This document shows positions 32,033-45,797 of a DNA stretch of 64,000 nt, piece after piece. Within the stretch, counting starts at the first letter, position 1; each line of letters opens with the position of its first letter. Made by a program: the position numbers and the translations under genes. Origin of the DNA: Cyprinodon diabolis. Its lineage: Eukaryota; Chordata; Actinopteri; Cyprinodontiformes; Cyprinodontidae. The stretch spans positions 186,001 through 250,000 of the forward strand of contig JARPUW010000267.1 of the NCBI GenBank assembly GCA_030533445.1, in the 5' to 3' direction. The notes under the pieces are model-generated. The model was not told where the DNA came from. It ran no database searches and worked only from the letters and a program-made list of their open reading frames with translations.

Positions 32033-35000
32033 GGAATTACGGTAGGATTAATACTTTTCCTTAAAAACCCTCCAGACCAACCTAAAGTCGATGAGAGTTT
32101 CAGCCTTTCTCTATTCTTTTTGAGCTGAAGATGGGAGAGAAACGAATCAGACTATGTGTTTTCAACTCGTCATAAATATTTTTCTGAATGACACACATAC
32201 ACCAAAGTTGGTATAGTTGGAGTCGAAGGATTGCTGATGCTCATGGTGAAAATGTTTTTTGAATAACTCATACGGTTTTTGATCAGTAGTCGTTTGTTCG
32301 GTGCCGTTCTTCCCATACAAAAAAGCCTGGGAAGAAGAAACCAATAGTGAGTGCAGCTGTTGTCTGTGTCAGTGAGAGGCTCGTTAAGCGTTGTCAAGGT
32401 TACCAAGCTTCAAACAGATTTTACCTCTGCTGTTTTAAACAGCACATATTAATCTAATGGAGGGTGAAAGGACTGATTTAACATTGGGAAATGGATACTA
32501 TATGACTGCTGTCCATGACACTTCCCTTGCCACTCAGCACTGATAGACTTTCAAAATAAGACTCCAGGGACCCTACAAAATAAAAGCCTCTATATTTTTT
32601 ACATATATTTATTGCCCTATATGGCTCAACATTATGACCCAAACTCAACCCCGTTTTAGAGAATAGACTCTAGGAGACTGTTTAAAACACACCCTATAGC
32701 AAATTTCAAAATAAAAGCCTCCCATTTCCGCTTCATCTACTGCCCTAATAACATGGAAAAAGAGTGATTTAACGATTGGAAAGTAATCAACTATCATTGA
32801 CGGGTCTGAACATTTTCTATAAACACAACTCTGTTGGACTTTCAAAATAAGACTCCAGCGACCCTACAAAATAAAAGCCTCTAGATTATACTAATGCATT
32901 AATTGATGCAAATGGCTCAACATTATGACCCAAACTCTTCCAGGTTGTTTTTATTAGACTCTAGTGACCTTTTCAAAACACACCCCAGAGCAAATTTCAC
33001 AATAAAAGTCTCCCATTTACTCTGTAATACAGCAACTATTCACCTAATAACATGGAAAACCAGTGATTTAACATTTGGAAATGGATTCTATATCACTGCT
33101 GGGCGTGACCCATCTTTTGATGCACATTCATGATAGACTTTCAAAATAAGACTACAAGGACTCTACAGAATAAAAGCCTCTTCCTTATACACACTCATAC
33201 ATTCTGGCATATTGCTCATTGCCATTGGTGATTTCATCACTGCAATGGCTCTTAGAAGGCGGGCGGAGCCCGCCAATGGTAACAGGCGGGCGGAGCCCGC
33301 CAAAGGTGATTACATCACTGCAATGGCTCTTAGCAGGCGGGCGGAGCCCGCCATTGGTGATTTCATCACTGCAATGGCTCTTAGAAGGCGGGCAGAGCCC
33401 GCCATTGGTGATTTTTTTCTTCACTGAGATGGCTCCTAGCAGGCGGGCGAAGCCCGCCAACTGGGCTTTACCCACTGTGTTTCAATATGGACAACCCATA
33501 TTACCCTTGTGCATCATACGCTGTGCACGTCTATTTCCCAGATGTCAGCACAAGTGGCACACAGCTCTCTTTGCCCATGAACTTGCCCTCTTTCCTTCCC
33601 TCAGCAGCCCTCAAAGGCGTAAGCAGTTGGTCTGGGGAGCCCCGACGTCACTTGCCAGGGCCGTATTAGCCCGGTTCCCCAGACGGGCAGTAGGTGGCCC
33701 CCCTCAAAATTTCTTTAGAAATTTTCTAGTTGGGGGGCCACATGCCGAAGGCATGGCCCACCTACTACTATTGCACATATTTATTCCGCGTATTATTATT
33801 ATTATAATTCTCCCGTATACCCAAAACTTCGGCGCGTAACTAGTCCCGCACGGTTTGGCGGATCGGGCCCAAAGTTGGCACACGCGTCGGGACCAATGGG
33901 GTGATGTGTGCTTGTATAAAACTTTCTCATTAGTCCGAAGGTTTGCGAATTATTAGCGAAAACGTCGCAAAAAAATCCCATAGGAAATGAATGGGGAGAG
34001 GAAAAAAAAAGCATAAAAAACAGCACTTCACTGTGTCGGCATACATTCACCTAGAAAAACAGTTTGAAGCTCAGTTTGTAGATAAATCCTTCGTCTATTT
34101 AAAACTGAAGACGGTATGTTGATAACTGCTACGGTTTTTGTATAATCAGACCTCAAGCGCCACAAAGTTTTAGCAAAATCCAGCCTGCTAGAGTGGAGCA
34201 ACTGAAAAGCTAGAGTGTGAGGCAGGCGTTTTTTAAACACAAAAAAACATTTTAAACTCGCCCTCACGGCCACATATTTATAGCTAGAGTCACCATTTTT
34301 GGTCAGTTTGTAGACTGAAATCTCTGGACCCACACAATATCTTCGGAATTACGGTAGGATTAATACTTTTCCTTAAAAACCCTCCAGACCGACCTAAAGT
34401 CGATGAAAATCAGAGCCGTTTTTCATTGGTTTTGGAGCAGAAGAGGGGAGAAAAACGAATCAGACTATGTGTTTTCAACTCGTCATAAATATTTTTCTGA
34501 ATGACACACATACACCAAAGTTGGCATAGTTGGAGTCGAAGGATGACTGACGCTCACGGTGAAAACTTTTTTTGAATAACTCATACGGTTTTTGCTCAGC
34601 AGTCGTTTGTTCGGAGGACATTTTAAGCACCTGAAAGCTGAGTGACAGTGACCTGCTGCAGCTAGCTCAATTAGAAGCTTAGGTGTGATGAAACGTTTTT
34701 TCTTTTTCTTTCTCTTCCCATTCAGTTTGTAGATGACCTACAGCCATGAAAGTTACTCCAATTGAAGACAAGATATAGCTGTCGCTTAGATAAAAAGAAT
34801 TTTTCAGACACCTTTTACGGTTTTTACTCAGCAGTCGTTTGTTCGGAGGGGTGCTTTAGCAGCTAAAAGGTGAGTGAGAGTGAGGTCCTGCAGTTCAAAC
34901 AAAGGGAGGAGCAGGTGGGCCAACCATTTTGTTTGTGCTTCGTTTTGGGTTGTGAAAGACCTACAGACATGAAGGTTACCCCAGTCTGAGACAAAGGATA

Positions 35001-35270
35001 GATGTTGCTTTCACTGAAAGAATTTTTCAGATATCTTTTACGGTTTTTGCTCAGCAGTCGTTTGTTCGGAGGGTAAGCACCTGGAAGCTAGCTGACAGTT
35101 AGCTTCTGCAGCAGCCTGCTAGAGTGCAGCTGCTGAAATCTTAGTGTGAGGCGGCCATTTTTTTAAGATCAAACATCTTATTCTCGCCCTCACGGCCACA
35201 TATTTGGAGCTACAGTCACCATTTTTGGTCAGTTTGTAGACTGAAACCTCTGGACTCACACAATGTCTTC
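32033..35270 (+). repeat. Macrosatellite unit 11 (3238 bp)
   Basis: Baseline length plus one ~70 bp minisatellite copy. The J1 variant GTGAAAACTTTTTTTG near 34559 is shared with units 5 and 9. CAGACACC near 34806 is shared with unit 13. Confidence 0.95.
33732..33804 (+). repeat. ~70 bp hairpin minisatellite, one copy (unit 11)
   Basis: A single copy with GGGGGGCCAC start, CATGCC/GGCATG hairpin and (TTA)n tail, at the same insertion point as in the other carrier units. Confidence 0.92.
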
Positions 35271-38200
35271 GGAATTACGGTAGGATTAATACTTTTCCTT
35301 AAAAACCCTCCAGACCAACCTAAAGTCGATGAGTTTCAGCCTTTCTCCATTCTTTTTGAGCTGAAGATGGAAGAGAAACGAATCAGACTATGTGTTTTCA
35401 AGTCGTCATAAATATTGTTCTGAATGACACACATACACCAAAGTTGGTATACTTGGAGTCGAAGGATTGCTGATGCTCATGGTGAAAATGTTTTTTGAAT
35501 AACTCATACGGTTTTTGATCAGTAGTCGTTTGTTTTCGTTGCCGTTCTTCCCATACAAAAAAGCCTGGGAAGAAGAAACCAATAGTGAGTGCAGCTGTTG
35601 TCTGTGTCAGTGAGAGGCTCGTTAAGCGTTGTCAAGGTTACCAAGCTTCAAACAGATTTTACCTCTGCTGTTTTAAACAGCACATATTAATCTAATGGAG
35701 GGTGAAAGGACTGATTTAACATTGGGAAATGGATACTATATGACTGCTGTCCAGGACACTTCCCTTGCCACTCAGCACTGATAGACTTTCAAAATAAGAC
35801 TCCAGGGACCCTACAAAATAAAAGCCTCTATATTTTTTACATATATTTATTGCCCTATATGGCTCAATATTATGACCCAAACTCAACCCCGTTTTAGAGA
35901 ATAGACTCTAGGAGACTGTTTAAAACACACCCTATAGCAAATTTCAAAATAAAAGCCTCCCATTTCCGCTTCATCTACTGCCCTAATAACATGGAAAAAC
36001 AGTGATTTAACGATTGGAAAGTAATCAACTATCATTGACGGGTCTGAACATTTTCTATAAACACAACTCTGTTGGACTTTCAAAATAAGACTCCAGCGAC
36101 CCTACAAAATAAAAGCCTCTAGATTATACTAATGCATTAATTGATGCAAATGGCTCAACATTATGACCCAAACTCTTCCAGGTTGTTTTTATTAGACTCT
36201 AGTGACCTTTTCAAAACACACCCAGAGCAAATTTCACAATAAAAGTCTCCCATTTACTCTGTAATACAGCAACTATTCACCTAATAACATGGAAAACCAG
36301 TGATTTAACATTTGGAAATTGATTCTATATAACTGCTGGGCATGACCCATCTTTAGATGCACTTCCATGATAGACTTTCAAAATAAGACTCCAGGGACTC
36401 TACAGAATAAAAGCCTCTTCCTTATACACACTCATACATTCTGGCATATTGCTCATTGCCATTGGTGATTTCATCACTGCAATGGCTCTTAGCAGGCGGG
36501 CAGAGCCCGCCATTGGTGATTTTTTTCATCGCTGCAAGGGCTCCTAGCAGGCGGGCGGAGCCCACCAACTGAGCTTTACCCACTGCGGTTCAATATGGAC
36601 AACCCATATTACCCTTTTGCATCATACGCTGTGCACGTCTATTTCCCAGATTTCAGCACAAGTGGCACACAGCTCTCTTTGCCCATGACCTAGCCCTCTT
36701 TCCTTCCCTCAGCAGCCCTCAAAGGCGTAAGCAGTTGGTCTGGGGAGCCCCGACATCACTTGCCAGGGCCGTATTGGCCCTGTTCCCCAGACGGGCAGTA
36801 GGTGGCCCCCCTCAAAATTTCTTTAGAAATTTTCTAGTTATTATAATTCTCCCGTATACCCAAAACTTCGGCACGTAACTAGTCCCGCACGGTTTGGCGG
36901 ATCGGGCCCAAAGTTGGCACACGCGTTGGGACCAATGGGGTGATGTGTGCTTGTATAAAACTTTCTCATTAGTCCGAAGGTTTGCGAATTATTAGCGAAA
37001 ACGTCGCAAAAAAATCCCATAGGAAATGAATGGGAAGAGGTAAAAAAAAGCATAAAAAACAGCACTTCACTGTGTCGGCATACATTCACCTAGAAAAACA
37101 GTTTGAAGCTCAGTTTGTAGATAAATCCTTCGTCTATTTAAAACTGAAGACGGTATGTTGATAACTGCTACGGTTTTTGTATAATCAGACCTCAAGCGCC
37201 ACAAAGTTTTAGCAAAATCCAGCCTGCTAGAGTGGAGCAACTGAAAAGCTAGAGTGTGAGGCAGGCGTTTTTTAAACACAAAAAAACATTTTAAACTCGC
37301 CCTCACGGCCACATATTTATAGCTAGAGTCACCATTTTTGGTCAGTTTGTAGACTGAAATCTCTGGACCCACACAATATCTTCGGAATTACGGTAGGATT
37401 AATACTTTTCCTTAAAAACCCTCCAGACCGACCTAAAGTCGATGAAAATCAGAGCAGTTTTTCATTGGTTTTGGAGCAGAAGAGGGGAGAAAAACGAATC
37501 AGACTATGTGTTTTCAAGTCGTCATAAATATTTTTCTGAATGACACACATACACCAAAGTTGGCATAGTTGGAGTCGAAGGATGGCTGACGCTCACGGTG
37601 AAAGAATTTTTTGAATAACTCATACGGTTTTTGCTCAGCAGTCGTTTGTTCGGAGGACATTTTAAGCACCTCAAAGCTGGGTGAGTGACCTGCTGCAGCT
37701 AGCTCAATTAGAAGCTCATGTGTGACGAAACGTTTTTTCTTTTTCTTTCTCTTCCCATTCAGGTTGTAGATGACCTACAGCCATGAAAGTTACTCAAATT
37801 GTAGACAAGATATAGCTGTCGCTTAGATAAAAATAATTTTTGAGATACCTTTTATGGTTTTTACTCAGCAGTCGTTTGTTCGGAGGGGTGCTTTAGCAGC
37901 TGAAAGGTGAGTGAGAGTGAGGTCCTGCAGTTAAAAGAAAGGGAGGAGCAGGTGGGCCAACCATTTTGTTTTTGCTTCGTTTTGGGTTGTGAAAGACCTA
38001 CAGACATGAAGGTTACCCCAGTCTGAGACAAAGGATAGATGTTGCTTTCACTGAAAGAATTTTTCAGATACCTTTTACGGTTTTTGCTCAGCAGTCGTTT
38101 GTTCGGAGGGTAAGCACCTGGAAGCTAGCTGACAGTTAGCTTCTGCAGCAGCCTGCTAGAGTGCAGCTGCTGAAATCTTAGTGTGAGGCGGCCATTTTTT

Positions 38201-38307
38201 TAAGATCAAACATCTTATTCTCGCCCTCACGGCCACATATTTGGACCTACAGTCACCATTTTTGGTCAGTTTGTAGACTGAAACCTCTGGACTCACACAA
38301 TGTCTTC
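35271..38307 (+). repeat. Macrosatellite unit 12 (3037 bp, shortest)
   Basis: About 130 bp below baseline because the GC-hairpin block is cut to two copies. No ~70 bp minisatellite. GATGAGTTTCAG (a 4-bp loss near 35331), ATACTTGGAG and TGTTTTCGTTGCC are shared with unit 14. The last third matches unit 3. Confidence 0.95.
36495..36566 (+). repeat. GC-hairpin minisatellite, two copies (unit 12)
   Basis: Minimum hairpin count in the window, at 36495 (loop AGA) and 36550 (loop GGA, one arm mismatch CCCACC as in units 1 and 13). The flank with GGGCTCCTAGC is of the unit 1/13 subtype, so the block looks like a contracted or recombinant form. Confidence 0.9.
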
Positions 38308-41300
38308 GGAATTACGGTAGGATTAATACTTTTCCTTAAAAACCCTCCAGACCAACCTAAAGTCGATGAGTTTCAGCCTTTCTCCATTCTTTTTAAACTG
38401 AAGATGGGAGAAAAACGAATCAGACTATGTGTTTTCAAGTCGTCATAAATATTGTTCTGAATGACACACATACACCAAAGTTGGTATAGTTGGAGTCGAA
38501 GGATTGCTGATGCTCATGGTGAAATTTTTTTTTTTTAATAAGTCATACGGTTTTTGCTCAGCAGTCGTTTGTTCGGTGCCGTTCTTCCCATACAAAAAAG
38601 CCTGGGAAGAAGAAACCAATAGTGAGTGCAGCTGTTGTCTGTGTCAGTGAGAGGCTCATTAAGCGTTGTCAAGGTTACCAAGCTTCAAACAGATTTTACC
38701 TCTGCTGTTTTAAACAGCACATATTAATCTAATGGAGGGTGAAAGCACTGATTTAACATTGGGAAATGGATACTATATGACTGCCGTCCATGACACTTCC
38801 CTTGCCACTCAGCACTGATAGACTTTCAAAATAAGACTCCAGGGACCCTTCAAAATAAAAGCCTCTATATTTTTTACATATATTTATTGCCCTATATGGC
38901 TCAACATTATGACCCAAACTCAACCCCATTTTAGAGAATAGACTCTAGGAGACTGTTTAAAACACACCCTATGGCAAATTTCAAAATAAAAGCCTCCCAT
39001 TTCCGCTTCATCTACTGCCCTAATAAAATGGAAAAAGAGTGATTTAACGATTGGAAAGTCATCAACTATCATTGATGGGTCTGAACATTTTCTCTAAACA
39101 CAACTCTGTTGGACTTTCAAAATAAGACTCCAGGGACCCTACAAAATAAAAGCCTCTAGATTATACTAATGCATTAATTGATGCAAATGGCTCAACATTA
39201 TGACCCAAACTCTTCCAGGTTGTTTTTATTAGACTCTAGTGACCTTTTCAAAACACACCCCAGAGCAAATTTCACAATAAAAGTCCCCCATTTACTCTGT
39301 AATACAGGAACTATTCACCTAATAACATGGAAAACCAGTGATTTAACATTTGGAAATGGATTCTATATCACTGCTGGGCATGACCCATCTATAGATGCAC
39401 TTCCATGATAGACTTTCAAAATAAGACTACAGGGACTCTACAAAATAAAAGCCTCTTCCTTATACACACTCATACATTCTGGCATATTGCTTATAGCCAT
39501 TTGTAATTTCATCACTGCAATGGCTCTTAGAAGGCGGGCGGAGCCCGCCATTGGTGATTTCATCACTGCAATGGCTGTTAGGAGGCGGGCGGAGCCCGCC
39601 AATGGTGATTTTTTTCATCACTGCAATGGCTCCTAGCAGGCGGGCGGAGCCCGCCATTGGTGATTTCATCACTGCAATGGCTCTTAGCAGGCGGGCAATG
39701 CCCGCCATTGGGGATTTTTTTCATCGCTGCAAGGGCTCCTAGCAGGCGGGCGGAGCCCACCAACTGAGCTTTACCCACTGCGGTTCAATATGGACAACCC
39801 ATATTACCCTTGTGCATCATACGCTGTGCACGTCTATTACCCAGATTTCAGCACAGGTGGCACACAGCTCTCTTTGCCCATGACCTAGCCCTCTTTCCTT
39901 CCCTCAGCAGCCCTCAAAGGCATAAGCAGTTGGTCTGGGGAGCCCCGACATCACTTGCCAGGGCCGTATTGGCCCGGTTCCCCAGACGGGCAGTAGGTGG
40001 CCCCCCTCAAAATTTCTTTAGAAATTTTCTAGTTGGGGGGCCACATGCCGAAGGCATGGCCCACCTACTACTATTGCACATATTTATTCCGCGTATTATT
40101 ATTATTATTGGGGGGCCACATGCCGAAGGCATGGCCCACCTACTACTATTGCACATATTTATTCCGCGTATTATTATTGGGGGGCCACATGCCGAAGGCA
40201 TGGCCCACCTACTACTATTGCACATATTTATTCCGCGTATTATTGGGGGGCCACATGCCGAAGGCATGGCCCACCTACTACTATTGCACATATTTATTCC
40301 GCGTATTATTATTATAATTCTCCCGTATACCCAAAACTTCGGCGCGTAACTAGTCCCGCACGGTTTGGCGGATCGGGCCCAAAGTTGGCACACGCGTCGG
40401 GACCAATGGGGTGATGTGTGCTTGTATAAAACTTTCTCATTAGTCCGAAGGTTTGCGAATTATTAGCGAAAACGTCGCAAAAAAATCCCATAGGAAATGA
40501 ATGGGGAGAGGAAAAAAAAAGCATAAAAAACAGCACTTCACTGTGTCGCCATACATTCACCTAGAAAAACAGTTTGAAGCTCAGTTTGTAGATAAATCCT
40601 TCGTCTATTTAAAACTGAAGACGGTATGTTGATAACTGCTACGGTTTTTGTATAATCACACCTCAAGCGCCACAAAGTTTTAGCAAAATCCAGCCTGCTA
40701 GAGTGGAGCAACTGAAAAGCTAGAGTGTGAGGCAGGCGTTTTTTAAACACAAAAAAACATTTTAAACTCGCCCTCACGGCCACATATTTATAGCTAGAGT
40801 CACCATTTTTGGTCAGTTTGTAGACTGAAATCTCTGGACCCACACAATATCTTCGGAATTACGGTAGGATTAATACTTTTCCTTAAAAACCCTCCAGACC
40901 GACCTAAAGTCGATGAAAATCAGAGCCGTTTTTCATTGGTTTTGGAGCAGAAGAGGGGAGAAAAACGAATCCGACTATGTGTTTTAAACTCGTCATAAAT
41001 ATTTTTCTGAATGACACACATACACCAAAGTTGGCATAGTTGGAGTCGAAGGATGACTGACGCTCACGGTGAAAAAATTTTTTGAATAACTCATACGGTT
41101 TTTGCTCAGCAGTCGTTTGTTCGGAGGACATTTTAAGCACCTGAAAGCTGAGTGACAGTGACCTGCTGCAGCTAGCTCAATTAGAAGCTTAGGTGTGATG
41201 AAACGTTTTTTCTTTTTCTTTCTCTTCCCATTCAGTTTGTAGATGACCTACAGCCATGAAAGTTACTCCAATTGAAGACAAGATATAGCTGTCGCTTAGA

Positions 41301-41780
41301 TAAAAAGAATTTTTCAGACACCTTTTACGGTTTTTACTCAGCAGTCGTTTGTTCGGAGGGGTGCTTTAGCAGCTAAAAGGTGAGTGAGAGTGAGGTCCTG
41401 CAGTTCAAACAAAGGGAGGAGCAGGTGGGCCAACCATTTTGTTTGTGCTTCGTTTTGGGTTGTGAAAGACCTACAGATATGAAGGTTACCCCAGTCTGAG
41501 ACAAAGGATAGATGTTGCTTTCACTGAAAGAATTTTTCAGATATCTTTTACGGTTTTTGCTCAGCAGTCGTTTGTTCGGAGGGTAAGCACCTGGAAGCTA
41601 GCTGACAGTTAGCTTCTGCAGCAGCCTGCTAGAGTGCAGCTGCTGAAATCTTAGTGTGAGGCGGCCATTTTTTTAAGATCAAACATCTTATTCTCGCCCT
41701 CACGGCCACATATTTGGAGCTACAGTCACCATTTTTGGTCAGTTTGTAGACTGAAACCTCTGGACTCACACAATGTCTTC
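38308..41780 (+). repeat. Macrosatellite unit 13 (3473 bp)
   Basis: Near-identical to unit 1 from about +420 to the minisatellite at a lag of 38,307 bp, including the evenly spaced hairpin block 39533-39761. It has four ~70 bp minisatellite copies against two in unit 1. Beyond the minisatellite it follows unit 9 (TGTCGCCATAC near 40545) and then the CGAATCCGACT class. The A segment has a long T run near 38525-38534. Confidence 0.95.
40035..40315 (+). repeat. ~70 bp hairpin minisatellite, four copies (unit 13)
   Basis: Copies start at 40035, 40110, 40179 and 40245 with lengths of 75, 69 and 66 bp before the last. The length differences are whole TTA triplets. The G-rich hairpin part is invariant. 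Confidence 0.93.
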
Positions 41781-44700
41781 GGAATTACGGTAGGATTAAT
41801 ACTTTTCCTTAAAAACCCTCCAGACCAACCTAAAGTCGATGAGTTTCAGCCTTTCTCCATTCTTTTTGAGCTGAAGATGGGAGAGAAACGAATCAGACTA
41901 TGTGTTTTCAAGTCGTCATAAATATTGTTCTGAATGACACACATACACCAAAGTTGGTATACTTGGAGTCGAAGGATTGCTGATGCTCATGGTGAAAATG
42001 TTTTTTGAATAACTCATACGGTTTTTGATCAGTAGTCGTTTGTTTTCGTTGCCGTTCTTCCCATACAAAAAAGCCTGGGAAGAAGAAACCAATAGTGAGT
42101 GCAGCTGTTGTCTGTGTCAGTGAGAGGCTCGTTAAGCGTTGTCAAGGTTACCAAGCTTCAAACAGATTTTACCTCTGCTGTTTTAAACAGCACATATTAA
42201 TCTAATGGAGGGTGAAAGGACTGATTTAACATTGGGAAATGGATACTATATGACTGCTGTCCATGACACTTCCCTTGCCACTCAGCACTGATAGACTTTC
42301 AAAATAAGACTCCAGGGACCCTACAAAATAAAAGCCTCTATATTTTTTACATATATTTATTGCCCTATATGGCTCAATATTATGACCCAAACTCAACCCC
42401 GTTTTAGAGAATAGACTCTAGGAGACTGTTTAAAACACACCCTATAGCAAATTTCAAAATAAAAGCCTCCCATTTCCGCTTCATCTACTGCCCTAATAAC
42501 ATGGAAAAAGAGTGATTTAACGATTGGAAAGTAATCAACTATCATTGACGGGTCTGAACATTTTCTATAAACACAACTCTGTTGGACTTTCAAAATAAGA
42601 CTCCAGCGACCCTACAAAATAAAAGCCTCTAGATTATACTAATGCATTAATTGATGCAAATGGCTCAACATTATGACCCAAACTCTTCCAGGTTGTTTTT
42701 ATTAGACTCTAGTGACCTTTTCAAAACACACCCCAGAGCAAATTTCACAATAAAAGTCTCCCATTTACTCTGTAATACAGCAACTATTCACCTAATAACA
42801 TGGAAAACCAGTGATTTAACATTTGGAAATGGATTCTATATCACTGCTGGGCGTGACCCATCTTTTGATGCACATTCATGATAGACTTTCAAAATAAGAC
42901 TACAAGGACTCTACAGAATAAAAGCCTCTTCCTTATACACACTCATACATTCTGGCATATTGCTCATTGCCATTGGTGATTTCATCACTGCAATGGCTCT
43001 TAGAAGGCGGGCGGAGCCCGCCAATGGTAACAGGCGGGCGGAGCCCGCCAAAGGTGATTACATCACTGCAATGGCTCTTAGCAGGCGGGCGGAGCCCGCC
43101 ATTGGTGATTTCATCACTGCAATGGCTCTTAGAAGGCGGGCAGAGCCCGCCATTGGTGATTTTTTTCTTCACTGAGATGGCTCCTAGCAGGCGGGCGAAG
43201 CCCGCCAACTGGGCTTTACCCACTGTGTTTCAATATGGACAACCCATATTACCCTTGTGCATCATACGCTGTGCACGTCTATTTCCCAGATTTCAGCACA
43301 AGTGGCACACAGCTCTCTTTGCCCATGAACTTGCCCTCTTTCCTTCCCTCAGCAGCCCTCAAAGGCGTAAGCAGTTGGTCTGGGGAGCCCCGACGTCACT
43401 TGCCAGGGCCGTATTGGCCCGGTTCCCCAGACGGGCAGTAGGTGGCCCCCCTCAAAAATTTCTTTAGAAAATTTTCTAGTTGGGGGGCCACATGCCGAAG
43501 GCATGGCCCACCTACTACTATTGCACATATTTATTCCGCGTATTATTGGGGGGCCACATGCCGAAGGCATGGCCCACCTACTACTATTGCACATATTTAT
43601 TCCGCGTATTATTATTATTGGGGGGCCACATGCCGAAGGCATGGCCCACCTACTACTATTGCACATATTTATTCCGCGTATTATTATTATTGGGGGGCCA
43701 CATGCCGAAGGCATGGCCCACCTACTACTATTGCACATATTTATTCCGCGTATTATTGGGGGGCCACATGCCGAAGGCATGGCCCACCTACTACTATTGC
43801 ACATATTTATTCCGCGTATTATTATTATTATTATAATTCTCCCGTATACCCAAAACTTCGGCGCGTAACTAGTCCCGCACGGTTTGGCGGATCGGGCCCA
43901 AAGTTGGCACACGCGTCGGGACCAATGGGGTGATGTGTGCTTGTATAAAACTTTCTCATTAGTCCGAAGGTTTGCGAATTATTAGCGAAAACGTCGCAAA
44001 AAAATCCCATAGGAAATGAATGGGGAGAGGAAAAAAAAAGCATAAAAAACAGCACTTCACTGTGTCGGCATACATTCACCTAGAAAAACAGTTTGAAGCT
44101 CAGTTTGTAGATAAATCCTTCGTCTATTTAAAACTGAAGACGGTATGTTGATAACTGCTACGGTTTTTGTATAATCAGACCTCAAGCGCCACAAATTTTT
44201 AGCAAAATCCAGCCTGCTAGAGTGGAGCAACTGAAAAGCTAGAGTGTGAGGCAGGCGTTTTTTAAACACAAAAAAACATTTTAAACTCGCCCTCACGGCC
44301 ACATATTTATAGCTAGAGTCACCATTTTTGGTCAGTTTGTAGACTGAAATCTCTGGACCCACACAATATCTTCGGAATTACGGTAGGATTAATACTTTTC
44401 CTTAAAAACCCTCCAGACCGACCTAAAGTCGATGAAAATCAGAGCAGTTTTTCATTGGTTTTGGAGCAGAAGAGGGGAGAAAAACGAATCAGACTATGTG
44501 TTTTAAACTCGTCATAAATATTTTTCTGAATGACACACATACACCAAAGTTGGCATAGTTGGAGTCGAAGGATGACTGACGCTCACGGTGAAAATTTTTT
44601 TTGAATAACTCATACGGTTTTTGCTCAGCAGTCGTTTGTTCGGAGGACATTTTAAGCACCTGAAAGCTGAGTGACAGTGACCTGCTGCAGCTAGCTCAAT

Positions 44701-45299
44701 TAGAAGCTTAGGTGTGATGAAACGTTTTTTCTTTTTCTTTCTCTTCCCATTCAGTTTGTAGATGACCTACAGCCATGAAAGTTACTCCAATTGAAGACAA
44801 GATATAGCTGTCGCTTAGATAAAAAGAATTTTTCAGATACCTTTTACGGTTTTTACTCAGCAGTCGTTTGTTCGGAGGGGTGCTTTAGCAGCTAAAAGGT
44901 GAGTGAGAGTGAGGTCCTGCAGTTCAAACAAAGGGAGGAGCAGGTGGGCCAACCATTTTGTTTGTGCTTCGTTTTGGGTTGTGAAAGACCTACAGACATG
45001 AAGGTTACCCCAGTCTGAGACAAAGGATAGATGTTGCTTTCACTGAAAGAATTTTTCAGATACCTTTTACGGTTTTTGCTCAGCAGTCGTTTGTTCGGAG
45101 GGTAAGCACCTGGAAGCTAGCTGACAGTTAGCTTCTGCAGCAGCCTGCTAGAGTGCAGCTGCTGAAATCTTAGTGTGAGGCGGCCATTTTTTTAAGATCA
45201 AACATCTTATTCTCGCCCTCACGGCCACATATTTGGACCTACAGTCACCATTTTTGGTCAGTTTGTAGACCGAAACCTCTGGACTCACACAATGTCTTC
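41781..45299 (+). repeat. Macrosatellite unit 14 (3519 bp, longest without a transposon)
   Basis: Five ~70 bp minisatellite copies make this the longest uninterrupted unit. The A segment matches unit 12. The inner AT-rich inverted repeat has gained an A in each arm (CAAAAATTTC and AGAAAATTTT near 43454-43475). Confidence 0.95.
43482..43834 (+). repeat. ~70 bp hairpin minisatellite, five copies (unit 14)
   Basis: Largest array of this element. Copies start at 43482, 43548, 43620, 43692 and 43758 (66, 72, 72 and 66 bp). Differences are TTA triplets only. Because the period is often a multiple of three, long open frames run through it on both strands, but these are a by-product of the repeat. 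Confidence 0.93.
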
Positions 45300-45713
45300 G
45301 GAATTACGGTAGGATTAATACTTTTCCTTAAAAACCCTCCAGACCAACCTAAAGTCGATGAGAGTTTCAGCCTTTCTCTATTCTTTTTGAGCTGAAGATG
45401 GGAGAGAAACGAATCAGACTATGTGTTTTCAACTCGTCATAAATATTTTTCTGAATGACACACATACACCAAAGTTGGTATAGTTGGAGTCGAAGGATTG
45501 CTGATGCTCATGGTGAAAATGTTTTTTGAATAACTCATACGGTTTTTGATCAGTAGTCGTTTGTTCGGTGCCGTTCTTCCCATACAAAAAAGCCTGGGAA
45601 GAAGAAACCAATAGTGAGTGCAGCTGTTGTCTGTGTCAGTGAGAGGCTCCTTAAGCGTTGTCAAGGTTACCAAGCTTCAAACAGATTTTACCTCTGCTGT
45701 TTTAAACAGCACA

Positions 45714-45715
45714 TA
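45714..45715. repeat. TA target-site duplication, left
   Basis: TA precedes the first base of the Tc1 element and matches the TA at 46964-46965. The uninterrupted units have a single TA here. Confidence 0.93.
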
Positions 45716-45744
45716 CACTATATTGCCAAAAGTATTTGCTCACC
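45716..45744 (+). repeat. Tc1 left terminal inverted repeat, 29 bp
   Basis: Begins CACTATATTGCC and ends GCTCACC. It is identical to the reverse complement of 46935-46963 over all 29 positions, and the ends diverge at once beyond it. The transposase is expected to bind here. Confidence 0.95.
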
Positions 45745-45797
45745 TGCCTTGACTCACATATGAGCTTAAGTGACATCCCGTTCCTAATCCATAGGGT

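Noticed and set aside
43349..43933. Long open frames on both strands over the five-copy minisatellite in unit 14
   Set aside because: Three plus-strand frames and one minus-strand frame are all open at once, the mark of a repeat artefact and not of a gene.
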